Source: Pseudomonas sp. PB106 (GTDB lineage Bacteria > Pseudomonadota > Gammaproteobacteria > Pseudomonadales > Pseudomonadaceae). Taken from it: DNA of 64,000 bases. The stretch's first letter is position 1, and each line of letters starts with the position of its first letter. The notes below the pieces were generated by a model that was not told where the DNA came from, did not search any database, and saw only the letters and a list, made by a program, of their open reading frames with translations. Location: contig NZ_RWIM01000015.1 of the NCBI RefSeq assembly GCF_009764645.1, positions 32,522-96,521 on the forward strand, in the 5' to 3' direction. Below are positions 8,138-15,968 of the stretch, in pieces. Made by a program: the position numbers and the translations under genes.

Positions 8138-8611
8138 TCAAGCTTTATTCAGATCCTGAGCCGCAGCCAAAACCGCATCCACATGCCCTGGCACCTTCAC
8201 ACCACGCCATTCCTGACGCAGCACACCGTTCTTATCGATCAGGAAAGTGCTGCGATCAACGCCCAGGTATTCCTTGCCGTACAGCTTCTTCAACTTGATC
8301 ACGTCGAACAGCTGGCAGACGGCTTCGTCCTTGTCGCTGATCAACTCGAACGGAAAGGCTTGCTTGCCCTTGAAGTTCTCATGGGACTTCAGGCTGTCGC
8401 GTGAAATGCCGAAGACTTCCGTGTTGGCAGCCTTGAACGCTTCATGTTGATCACGGAAGCCCTGACCCTGAGTCGTGCAGCCCGGGGTGCTGTCCTTCGG
8501 ATAGAAGTAGATCACCACTTGTTTGCCCTTCAGGGCAGACAGGCTGACGGTCTGTCCGCTGGTGGCAGGGGCTGAGAAATCGGCAACTGGTTGGTCGATG
8601 ACAACGGCCAT
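8138..8611 (-). CDS. bcp: Thioredoxin-dependent peroxiredoxin, Bcp/PrxQ type
   Basis: The 157-residue cytoplasmic thiol peroxidase reduces hydrogen peroxide and organic peroxides. The peroxidatic Cys45 is in PKDSTPGCTTQ. In E. coli Bcp the resolving Cys is five residues later (Cys50); here that position is Gln, so this is a 1-Cys-like member or uses Cys99 (DEAVCQLF) instead. It is 10 bases downstream of gcvR on the same strand, so the two are probably one operon. Confidence 0.93.
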   Translation of the reverse strand: MAVVIDQPVADFSAPATSGQTVSLSALKGKQVVIYFYPKDSTPGCTTQGQGFRDQHEAFKAANTEVFGISRDSLKSHENFKGKQAFPFELISDKDEAVCQLFDVIKLKKLYGKEYLGVDRSTFLIDKNGVLRQEWRGVKVPGHVDAVLAAAQDLNKA

Positions 8612-8621
8612 GAAAGCTTCC

Positions 8622-9182
8622 TTACATTGGGTTCTGTGGGCGCCAAGGCTCGATCAGTGCGTCCAGGTTCATCGCGTCGGAGAAGTCGAGGAACTGGTCG
8701 CGCAGCCAACTGATCTGGGTGCCGGCCGGCAGGGTCACGGTGAACGTGGCGTTGAGCATGGTGCCGCCGGTCTGTGGTGCCTGATAGGTGTCGCAGGTCA
8801 GGTTTTCCAGCTCGACGTTGTGGTCCATGAAGAACTGGCACAGCTCATTGATGATGTCCGGGCGATACGCCGAGCTGACATAAGCCACATAAGGCAGGGC
8901 CTGTGGACGATTCTCCAGCGGCGCGCTGCGCACTACGTTGACAGTGAACGCGTGCTTCTTGGAGAGGCTTGGCAGGCTGCCTTCCAGGCGGGCGAGGGCG
9001 TCCCAACTGCCGGAGACCTCGAGGATCAGCGCGCTGCACTCGCCGTGGCGGGTCAGGCGGGAAGTGACTACGGCGCAGCGGTTTTCATGGCTGGCGCGGC
9101 ACAGGACGTTAGTCAGCTCCATGGGGTTGGCGCCGAGGGCACTGATGACAAGGAATTGTTCGCGAACTGTGGGGGTGGACAT
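8622..9182 (-). CDS. gcvR: Glycine cleavage system transcriptional repressor, ACT-domain protein
   Basis: The 186-residue protein has two ACT domains: the first at about 8-85 (TVREQFLVISALGANPMELT), the second at about 95-175 (YVAYVSSAYRPDIINELCQF). In enterics GcvR binds GcvA and glycine to repress gcvTHP. The order gcvR-bcp upstream of divergent dapA is conserved in Pseudomonas. It has no DNA-binding domain, so it acts through a partner. Confidence 0.85.
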   Translation of the reverse strand: MSTPTVREQFLVISALGANPMELTNVLCRASHENRCAVVTSRLTRHGECSALILEVSGSWDALARLEGSLPSLSKKHAFTVNVVRSAPLENRPQALPYVAYVSSAYRPDIINELCQFFMDHNVELENLTCDTYQAPQTGGTMLNATFTVTLPAGTQISWLRDQFLDFSDAMNLDALIEPWRPQNPM

Positions 9183-9510
9183 GCAGCATTCCTAAAGCGA
9201 TGAGCGGTCGGTAGGTTACGGACGTTGGCCGCCGGGAGTGCCTGTTCTGGCTGTCCGTACAAAGAGACCCGGCAAGCGCTCGCGGCTCGCTCCACTATAG
9301 CGGGAGCGCGTCGATGCGACGCAGGAACGGGGTCTGGGAGGCCGAAAAGGGAGGCTGGAACCCGGCGTACAAGCTGATCGGTACCGATCAAAGTCTGAAG
9401 GGTAGCGAAAAGCGCGGCCAAGGGGAATGGCGGCGGCGCAGTACTTCGCTTGTGCAAGCATCTTGGCGCCAGTACCATTACCGCTCTCTTTTTCCGGCAG
9501 GAGCGGTTTC
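9183..9510. other. gcvR-dapA divergent intergenic region
   Basis: This 328-base region holds the two divergent promoters. It contains a GCGTCG-ATG-CGACGC dyad at 9308-9322 and an imperfect GCTCC/GGAGC stem just before it. The dyads could be operators or a leader structure for dapA. I see no riboswitch pattern and no convincing small gene. Confidence 0.45.
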
Positions 9511-10389
9511 ATGATTGCGGGCAGTATGGTGGCACTGGTCACTCCCATGGATGCACAAGGGCGTCTTGACTGGGACAGCCTCAGCAAAATCGTGGACTTC
9601 CATCTCAAGAACGGCACCCATGCCATTGTCGCGGTCGGTACTACCGGCGAGTCGGCAACCCTTGATGTAGAAGAACACATCGCCGTCATCAAAGCCGTGG
9701 TCAAACAGGTTGCCGGGCGCATTCCGGTCATCGCCGGCACTGGCGCCAACTCGACCCGAGAAGCCGTCGAGCTGACCCGCAATGCCAAAGAAGCCGGCGC
9801 CGATGCCTGCCTGCTGGTGGTTCCGTACTACAACAAGCCGACTCAGGAAGGTCTGTACCAGCACTTCAAGCACATCGCTGAAGCGGTCGACATTCCGCAG
9901 ATTCTGTACAACGTTCCGGGCCGCACGTCGTGCGACATGCAGGCCGAAACCGTGATTCGCCTGTCCACCGTGCCGAACATCATCGGGATCAAGGAAGCCA
10001 CCGGCGATCTGAAACGCGCCAAAGCGATCATCGACGGCGTCAGCAAGGACTTCGTCGTGCTGTCCGGCGATGATCCGACCGCTGTCGAGCTGATCCTGCT
10101 GGGTGGCAAAGGCAACATCTCCGTGACCGCCAACGTCGCGCCGCGCGAAATGGCCGATCTGTGCGAGGCCGCGCTCAAGGGCGACGCTGACACCGCACGG
10201 GCCATCAACGAAAAACTGATGCCGCTGCACAAAGACCTGTTCATCGAAGCCAACCCGATTCCAGTGAAGTGGGCTTTGGTTGAAATGGGCCTGATGCACG
10301 AAGGCATCCGCCTGCCACTGACCTGGCTGAGCACACCTTGTCATGAAACGCTGCGTTCGGCCCTGCGCCAATGCAGCGTCCTGGTTTAA
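9511..10389 (+). CDS. dapA: 4-hydroxy-tetrahydrodipicolinate synthase
   Basis: Condenses pyruvate with aspartate semialdehyde, the committed step to diaminopimelate and lysine. The 292-residue class I aldolase has GTTGES (residues 43-48), catalytic Tyr133 (ILYNVPG) and the Schiff-base Lys161 ([10 protein letters not shown]), at the same positions as E. coli DapA. The ATG at 9511 follows CAGGAGCGG; the longer frame upstream is not conserved. The bamC start is 17 bases after its stop, as in the dapA-nlpB arrangement of gammaproteobacteria. Confidence 0.97.
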   Translation: MIAGSMVALVTPMDAQGRLDWDSLSKIVDFHLKNGTHAIVAVGTTGESATLDVEEHIAVIKAVVKQVAGRIPVIAGTGANSTREAVELTRNAKEAGADACLLVVPYYNKPTQEGLYQHFKHIAEAVDIPQILYNVPGRTSCDMQAETVIRLSTVPNIIGIKEATGDLKRAKAIIDGVSKDFVVLSGDDPTAVELILLGGKGNISVTANVAPREMADLCEAALKGDADTARAINEKLMPLHKDLFIEANPIPVKWALVEMGLMHEGIRLPLTWLSTPCHETLRSALRQCSVLV

Positions 10390-10406
10390 TTGAGGAAGTA
10401 CAACGC

Positions 10407-11522
10407 ATGAAGCGAATGGCCGGACTTTCCGCACTTGCCTTGATTATCTCCAGCACCAGTGGCTGCGGATGGGTCTGGGGGCCGGAAGGTTATTTCCGCG
10501 ACCGTGGTAGTGATTACCTGCAAGCGCAACAGACTGCACCGATGCAACTGCCACCGGAGGTCAGCACGTCCAAGCGTCTGGATCCGCTGTTGCCGATCCC
10601 GCGTAACGTTGCTGATGACACCGCTACGGGCGAATACATTGTTCCGCGTCCTCAACCGTTGTCGGCGGTTGCCGATGCCAGCGATTACTCGCTGCAGAAG
10701 AGCGGTGATTCGCGTTGGGTAGTTGCCCAGCATCCACCGGCCGAAGTCTGGCCAGTGGCCGTGCAGTTCTTCCAGGACAACGGTTTCCGTCTGGATGAAC
10801 AGCGCCCGCAAACCGGCGAATTCACCACCACCTGGCAGCATTCCGACGAACTGTCCGCGTCCATGGCCAAGCGCCTGAGCGCAGCCGGTATCGCCAGCGA
10901 CAGCGAAGCCCGCGTGCGTGTGCGGATCGAGCCGGGCGTGCAGCGCAACACCAGCGAAATCTACGTGGTCAGCGCCGAACGTCCTGCCGGCAGCACTGCC
11001 GACGTCGAATTCACCAACCGTTCGGTCAACACTGGCCTGGACGCAGCACTGGTCGACGACATGCTCGCGAGCATGAGCCGGATCTCCGAGAAGGGCGGTT
11101 CGGTGTCGATGCTGGCCTCGCGTGATTTCGATACGCCGAGCCGTGTCAGCCTCAGCGAAGACGGCAGCGGCAACCCGGTGTTGAACGTCGGTACCGATCT
11201 TGACCGCGCTTGGTCGAGCGTTGGCCGTGCACTGGAACAAGGCGAATGGCGTGTTGAAGACATCAACCGCAGCTTGGGCCTGTACTACATCAACCTGGCC
11301 GAAAAAGCCGAGAAGAAAGACGACAAGCCTGGTTTCTTCAGCAGCCTGTTCGGCAGTGCGCCGAGCAAGGAAGAAGTTGAAGCCCGTGCCGAGCGTTATC
11401 AGGTTCGCCTGAGCAAGGTTGGCGAGAACATTCAGGTGACCGTCGAGAAAAACATCAACACCGTCGCGCCGGCTGAAGTGGCACGCAAAGTGTTGAGCGT
11501 GATTCAGGACAACCTGGGCTGA
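10407..11522 (+). CDS. bamC: Outer-membrane assembly lipoprotein BamC (NlpB)
   Basis: The 371-residue lipoprotein is a component of the BAM complex that inserts beta-barrel proteins. It has an N-terminal signal peptide ending in STSGC (Cys is the lipidation site; Thr at -3 is an unusual lipobox residue), then an unstructured segment that in E. coli contacts BamD (residues 25-90), and two helix-grip domains (about 100-215 and 240-360). It lies in an apparent dapA-bamC-MBL-purC operon, with 6 bases to the next gene. Confidence 0.92.
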   Translation: MKRMAGLSALALIISSTSGCGWVWGPEGYFRDRGSDYLQAQQTAPMQLPPEVSTSKRLDPLLPIPRNVADDTATGEYIVPRPQPLSAVADASDYSLQKSGDSRWVVAQHPPAEVWPVAVQFFQDNGFRLDEQRPQTGEFTTTWQHSDELSASMAKRLSAAGIASDSEARVRVRIEPGVQRNTSEIYVVSAERPAGSTADVEFTNRSVNTGLDAALVDDMLASMSRISEKGGSVSMLASRDFDTPSRVSLSEDGSGNPVLNVGTDLDRAWSSVGRALEQGEWRVEDINRSLGLYYINLAEKAEKKDDKPGFFSSLFGSAPSKEEVEARAERYQVRLSKVGENIQVTVEKNINTVAPAEVARKVLSVIQDNLG

Positions 11523-11528
11523 TCAACC

Positions 11529-12290
11529 ATGCGTTTTGCCGTTCTCGGCAGCGGTAGCCAAGGGAACGGCACGCTGATCGCCAGTGCTGATACGTATGTG
11601 CTGGTGGATTGTGGTTTTTCCCTGCGGGAAACCGAAAAACGCCTGTTGCGCCTGGGTGTGAACCCGGCGCAATTGAGCGCGATACTCGTAACCCACGAAC
11701 ATGCCGACCACGTGCATGGCGTGGGTTTGCTGTCTCGGCGCTACAATCTACCGGTCTACCTCAGTCGCGGCACACTGCGCGGGATGCGCAAACCGATTGA
11801 ACCCGCAGGCTTTCTGGCCGGCGGCGAGCAACTGCAGATCGGCGCACTGAACATCGGGGTCATTGCCGTGGCCCACGATGCGCAGGAACCGACCCAGTAT
11901 GTCTTCAGTGATCACGAACAGCGGCGTTTCGGCCTGCTGACCGACCTGGGTTCCTACTGCGAGCGGGTGCTGGACGGTTATCGGGATCTCGATGCGTTGA
12001 TGATCGAGTCCAATCATTGTCGTGACATGCTGGCGCGTGGTCATTACCCGTACTTTCTGAAGCAGCGGGTGGGCGGCGAGCTGGGACATTTGAACAACCA
12101 TCAGGCGGCATTCCTGGTGTCCGAGTTGGGCTGGCAAGGTTTGCAACACCTGGTTCTGGCTCATCTGAGCAGCAAGAACAACATGCCGCAGCTGGCCCGG
12201 CAATGTTTTGTCGACACCCTCGGGTGCGACCCGGACTGGCTGCAACTGGCCGATCAAGATTCAGGGCTCGACTGGCGCCACATCGCCTAG
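11529..12290 (+). CDS. MBL-fold metallo-hydrolase, YycJ/WalJ-like
   Basis: The 253-residue protein has the metallo-beta-lactamase metal motif HEHADH (His56, His58, Asp60, His61) and GSGSQGNGT at the N-terminus, the pattern of the YycJ subfamily. Related Bacillus proteins are thought to be 5'-to-3' exonucleases in DNA repair; the function in Pseudomonas is not established. It sits between bamC (6 bases) and purC (28 bases), so it is likely cotranscribed with both. Confidence 0.85.
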   Translation: MRFAVLGSGSQGNGTLIASADTYVLVDCGFSLRETEKRLLRLGVNPAQLSAILVTHEHADHVHGVGLLSRRYNLPVYLSRGTLRGMRKPIEPAGFLAGGEQLQIGALNIGVIAVAHDAQEPTQYVFSDHEQRRFGLLTDLGSYCERVLDGYRDLDALMIESNHCRDMLARGHYPYFLKQRVGGELGHLNNHQAAFLVSELGWQGLQHLVLAHLSSKNNMPQLARQCFVDTLGCDPDWLQLADQDSGLDWRHIA

Positions 12291-12318
12291 CCCACCTACT
12301 TAGCAAGCGGAGCCCATC

Positions 12319-13032
12319 ATGGAAAAACGTGAAGAACTCTACCGCGGCAAAGCCAAATCGGTTTACAAGACCGACGACGCTGACCGCTTGATCCTGCTGT
12401 TTCGCAACGACACTTCGGCGTTCGACGGCAAGCGCATCGAGCAGCTTGACCGCAAAGGCATGGTCAACAACAAGTTCAACGCCTTCATCATGCAGAAACT
12501 CGAAGCGGCCGGCATTCCGACCCAATTCGACAAACTGCTGGCCGACAACGAAGTGCTGGTCAAGAAACTCGACATGATCCCGGTCGAGTGCGTCGTGCGT
12601 AACTACGCTGCTGGTAGCTTGGTCAAGCGTCTGGGTGTCGAAGAAGGCTTGAAGCTCAACCCTTACACCTTCGAACTGTTCCTCAAGGACGACGCCAAAG
12701 GCGACCCGTTCATCAACGAATCCCATGTCGTGGCATTCGGTTGGGGCACCGCCGAGCAACTGGTTCGCATGAAAGAACTGTCTCTCAAGGTCAACGAAGT
12801 CCTGACCAAACTGTTCGACGACGCTGGCCTGCTGCTGGTCGACTTCAAACTTGAATTCGGCGTGTTCAGCGACGGTTCCATCGTCCTGGGCGACGAGTTC
12901 AGCCCGGACGGCTGCCGTCTGTGGGACAAGGACACCAAGAAGAAGATGGACAAAGACCGCTTCCGCCAAGGCCTCGGTGACGTCATCGAAGCCTACGAAG
13001 AAGTCGCCAATCGTCTGGGCGTACCGCTTTAA
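12319..13032 (+). CDS. purC: SAICAR synthetase (phosphoribosylaminoimidazole-succinocarboxamide synthase)
   Basis: ATP-dependent ligation of aspartate to CAIR in purine synthesis. The 237 residues carry the family motifs RGKAKSVY at the N-terminus, the [16 protein letters not shown] block near residue 95 and the LVDFKLEFG motif near 175. It is the last gene of the apparent dapA operon and precedes tRNA-Ser. Confidence 0.97.
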   Translation: MEKREELYRGKAKSVYKTDDADRLILLFRNDTSAFDGKRIEQLDRKGMVNNKFNAFIMQKLEAAGIPTQFDKLLADNEVLVKKLDMIPVECVVRNYAAGSLVKRLGVEEGLKLNPYTFELFLKDDAKGDPFINESHVVAFGWGTAEQLVRMKELSLKVNEVLTKLFDDAGLLLVDFKLEFGVFSDGSIVLGDEFSPDGCRLWDKDTKKKMDKDRFRQGLGDVIEAYEEVANRLGVPL

Positions 13033-13115
13033 TCGACGCAAGCATCTGATAGCACGAACAAATTTTCGAAAGAGGGTTTGCTTTCGGTAAAAGTGTTGTT
13101 ATGATGCGCGCCGTT

Positions 13116-13205
13116 GGAGAGATGCCAGAGTGGCCGAATGGGACGGATTCGAAATCCGTTGTACCTTCACCGGTACCTAGGGTTCGAATCCCTATCTCTC
13201 CGCCA
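13116..13205 (+). tRNA. tRNA-Ser (anticodon CGA)
   Basis: A 90-base class II tRNA. The acceptor stem is GGAGAGA/TCTCTCC with G discriminator and an encoded CCA end. The anticodon stem ACGGA/TCCGT encloses TTCGAAA (anticodon CGA, reading UCG). A long variable arm and the GGTTCGAATCC T-arm are present. Confidence 0.97.
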
Positions 13206-13213
13206 TTACATAG

Positions 13214-13251
13214 AAAAAGCCCCGTAGCTGAGAAGCTACGGGGCTTTTTTG
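13214..13251 (+). terminator. Rho-independent terminator after tRNA-Ser
   Basis: Perfect 12-bp stem AGCCCCGTAGCT / AGCTACGGGGCT (13218-13229 / 13234-13245) with a GAGA loop and a T6 run, starting 12 bases after the tRNA CCA. Confidence 0.93.
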
Positions 13252-13350
13252 CTTTCAGGCGGAAACGTGTGAGCGTCGTCGTCATTTTTTGGTATTCAGT
13301 GCGATAACTCCTTGGATACCGTAGTTGATGTCCGTTCACACCGAGTATAG

Positions 13351-13384
13351 AAAAGCCCCACAGGCACAAACTTGTGGGGCTTTT
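13351..13384. terminator. Bidirectional terminator-like hairpin
   Basis: Inverted arms AAAAGCCCCACA and TGTGGGGCTTTT (13351-13362 / 13373-13384). The T run reads on the plus strand and the A run on the minus side, so it could end the DUF1508 gene transcript (minus) as well as read-through from the tRNA. Confidence 0.8.
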
Positions 13385-13436
13385 GCATTTACTCAGAGTT
13401 ACATCACCCCGTTCGTCGAGACATTCACTCTATCGG

Positions 13437-13628
13437 TCAAATCTCCTTAACCGGCGTCTCCCCCTGCACAGCCTTGATCAACTCGATCACATGCAAGCAA
13501 TCCGCCTTGTTCACGTACGACTCGCCACTGGCGATGGTCTCGTGATTGCCTGCCCTCAGCCTCCAGCGCCATTGCCCTTTGCCTGTGCTCGGGGTGCCTC
13601 TGGATTGCCTGTAAATCTCGAAATACAT
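13437..13628 (-). CDS. DUF1508 (YegP-like) small protein
   Basis: A 63-residue single-copy DUF1508 domain: YFEIYRQ at the start, then GQWRWRLRAGNHETIASGESY and a C-terminal helix, the pattern of the YegP fold. The function is unknown; related proteins are abundant in stationary phase. It stands alone between tRNA-Ser and the glycosylation cluster. Confidence 0.8.
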   Translation of the reverse strand: MYFEIYRQSRGTPSTGKGQWRWRLRAGNHETIASGESYVNKADCLHVIELIKAVQGETPVKEI

Positions 13629-13906
13629 TCAGTTCGCTCCATGCGATTTTTATGTGCGACAGCCTGTGTGGCGCCTCGAAGCAAGCCTAGCGCAGGAGGC
13701 TTTTTTGGCTATCGGTCATTTGTATCCAATCGTTGGCAATTGTTTCCGAGAACCGCGAGCTAGAGCGCAGCAATAGGCGTCTGGATTGGCCAATATGACG
13801 CCGGCTGACGCTTGCAACACGGGCGACGCTACTGCTTAATACGGGACGGCTCATGGCATCGGAAATAGTTCGATGACCGAACAAACACTATAAAAAGAGC
13901 ACTCCT
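13629..13906. other. Intergenic region before the glycosylation cluster
   Basis: No conserved gene is visible in these 278 bases. It contains a perfect ATTGGCCAAT palindrome at 13785-13794 and a six-codon mini-ORF ATGACCGAACAAACACTATAA at 13873-13893 just before the GT2 start. Either could be regulatory, but nothing proves it. Confidence 0.4.
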
Positions 13907-14872
13907 TTGACTGAGCACGGATCGCAACAGGCCGGGCAGGTGACGTTATCGCTGGTGGTTCCCGTTTTTAACGAAGAAGACAGCCTCAAAACGTTTCTGC
14001 TGCGCATCAATGAAGTCTTTCAGAAGCAAACGCTGATCGATCTTGAGCTGGTATTCGTCAACGACGGCAGCACCGATGCAACGTTGGAGCTTCTGCTTGA
14101 GCATCAGCAGCAGGATGCGCGTATGCGCATCGTCGATCTGAGCCGTAATTTCGGTAAGGAAGCGGCGCTGTCCGCCGGTTTGCAGATGGCGACCGGGCAG
14201 ATCGTCGTGCCGATCGATGCGGATCTGCAGGATCCGCCGGAAGTCATCCTGCAGATGATCGAGCGTTGGCGCGAAGGCTATGAAGTCGTGCTCGGCCACC
14301 GCGTCAGCCGCCGCAGCGACACCTGGGCCAAACAGAAGTCGGCCCATTGGTTCTATCGCCTGCACAACAGAATTGCCGAACAGCCTCTGCCGGAAAATGT
14401 CGGCGACTTCCGCCTGATGGATCGCTGCGTGGTCGATGCGTTGCTGACCTTGCCCGAGTCTCGGCGTTTCATGAAAGGCCTGTTTGCCTGGGTCGGCTTC
14501 CGCACCACTTACGTCGATTACGAGCGCCCCGAGCGTGTGGCCGGGCAGAGCAAATTCAACGGCTGGCGGCTGTGGAACTTCGCTTTGGAAGGCATCACCA
14601 GTTTCAGCACGGAACCGCTGCGTGTGTGGACGTATGTGGGCGCGTTGGTCTCGCTGGTGTCTTTTGCCTTTGCGATTTTCATTGTCGTACGCACGTTGAT
14701 CTCTGGAATCGATCTACCCGGCTATGCCTCATTGATGGTCGCCGTGACGTTTCTCGGAGGTTTGCAATTGATCGGCATCGGAGTACTCGGTGAATACCTG
14801 GGCCGTACCTATATTGAAGCGAAACGCCGACCGGTTTTTCTGGTGCGTCGCGTTTACGACCCGAAGGACTGA
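13907..14872 (+). CDS. GT2-family bactoprenol glycosyltransferase (GtrB-like)
   Basis: The 321-residue enzyme probably transfers a sugar from a nucleotide sugar to undecaprenyl phosphate at the inner membrane. The N-terminal GT2 domain has SLVVPVFNEEDSL and FVNDGSTD, and DADLQDPPE around residue 105 carries the metal-binding Asp. Two transmembrane helices follow at about 235-260 and 270-295, as in GtrB/DPM1-type enzymes. The likely start is TTG at 13907 with AAAAGAGC upstream; there is no good ATG. The next start is 2 bases after its stop. Confidence 0.87.
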   Translation: MTEHGSQQAGQVTLSLVVPVFNEEDSLKTFLLRINEVFQKQTLIDLELVFVNDGSTDATLELLLEHQQQDARMRIVDLSRNFGKEAALSAGLQMATGQIVVPIDADLQDPPEVILQMIERWREGYEVVLGHRVSRRSDTWAKQKSAHWFYRLHNRIAEQPLPENVGDFRLMDRCVVDALLTLPESRRFMKGLFAWVGFRTTYVDYERPERVAGQSKFNGWRLWNFALEGITSFSTEPLRVWTYVGALVSLVSFAFAIFIVVRTLISGIDLPGYASLMVAVTFLGGLQLIGIGVLGEYLGRTYIEAKRRPVFLVRRVYDPKD

Positions 14873-14874
14873 AC

Positions 14875-15585
14875 ATGGATCTCAAGGAAACCGACATCCT
14901 CGGCGACAGCATCAACGATCATTGGTATTACTGCTCAAAAGCGGCGGCCACCAAGCGTTTGCTAGGAGATGCACCGATCAGGCGAATTCTCGACGTGGGC
15001 GCCGGTTCCGGATTTTTCTCGCACCACCTGCTGACGTATACAGCCGCGCAGGAAGCATGGTGCGTCGATATCAGTTACCCAGCCGACTCCAGCGCGATGA
15101 CCGCTGGCAAACCGGTGCATTACCGCCGCGACATAGAGGCTCTCGACGCCGATCTGGTGCTGCTGATGGATGTGCTGGAGCATGTTGATGACGACCTCGG
15201 TCTGCTCAGGATGTACGTCGACAAGGTGCCGTCCAGCAGCCGCTTTCTGATGACGGTGCCGGCGTTTCAGTTTCTCTGGAGCGGTCACGATGACTTCCTT
15301 GAGCACAAGCGCCGCTACACCCTGACGCAATTCGAAACACTGGCCCGCGATGCCGGTCTGACGGTGCAACGCGGCGCTTATTATTTTGGTGCGGTGTTCC
15401 CGATCGCAGCGGCGTTACGGTTGTTGCCACAGGGCTCGCAAGCGCATACACCGCGCTCGCAACTCAAACGTCATCACCCACTGGTGAACCGCACACTGAA
15501 AACCCTGTGCAGCCTGGAACTGCCGTTGATGGGCATGAACCGACTGGCTGGTTTGAGTGTGTTCGTGCTGGCGCAAAAACCGTGA
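14875..15585 (+). CDS. Class I SAM-dependent methyltransferase
   Basis: The 236-residue protein has SAM motif I ILDVGAGSGFFSHHLL near residue 40 and a DLVLLMDVLEHVDDD block near 97, typical of small-molecule or glycan methyltransferases of the Methyltransf_11/23 type. Within the cluster it probably modifies a lipid-linked or surface sugar. Its stop overlaps the GTG of the next gene by GTGA, so the genes are translationally coupled. Confidence 0.83.
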   Translation: MDLKETDILGDSINDHWYYCSKAAATKRLLGDAPIRRILDVGAGSGFFSHHLLTYTAAQEAWCVDISYPADSSAMTAGKPVHYRRDIEALDADLVLLMDVLEHVDDDLGLLRMYVDKVPSSSRFLMTVPAFQFLWSGHDDFLEHKRRYTLTQFETLARDAGLTVQRGAYYFGAVFPIAAALRLLPQGSQAHTPRSQLKRHHPLVNRTLKTLCSLELPLMGMNRLAGLSVFVLAQKP

Positions 15586-15968
15586 CCTCAACAGAAAAAT
15601 CAGCGCTGATCCAGCGCGGTTTGCGCTTTGCCGTGACGGGGTTGTTTGTCACGGCTTTGCATGCGCTGGTCGCGGTGCTGTTCATCAACTTCGTCAGCCC
15701 GCAGCCGCCTGTTGCCAACGGCGTGGCGTTCGCCGTGGCGACAGTGGTGTCCTATCTGATCAATACCACCTGGAGTTTCTCGGCACGGTTGCGTGGCAGA
15801 ACCTTGATGCGTTTTCTGCTGGTGTCGGCGTGCGGCTTTCTATTGGCAATGTTTGTCGCCTGGGTGGCGCAGCTGGCCGGGTTGAATTATCTGTTGGGGA
15901 TTGTTGCGGTGGCACTGACTATCCCGGCCTTCACCTTTGTTTTGCATAATTTCTGGACGTATCGATGA
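15582..15968 (+). CDS. GtrA-family membrane flippase
   Basis: The 128-residue hydrophobic protein has four predicted helices and GtrA motifs (LRFAVTGLFVTALH, then VSYLINTTWSF and LHNFWTYR). GtrA proteins are thought to flip undecaprenyl-phosphate sugars to the periplasm. The GTG start at 15582 overlaps the methyltransferase stop and gives the usual length; the longer frame upstream lies inside the methyltransferase gene. Confidence 0.87.
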   Translation: MTSTEKSALIQRGLRFAVTGLFVTALHALVAVLFINFVSPQPPVANGVAFAVATVVSYLINTTWSFSARLRGRTLMRFLLVSACGFLLAMFVAWVAQLAGLNYLLGIVAVALTIPAFTFVLHNFWTYR

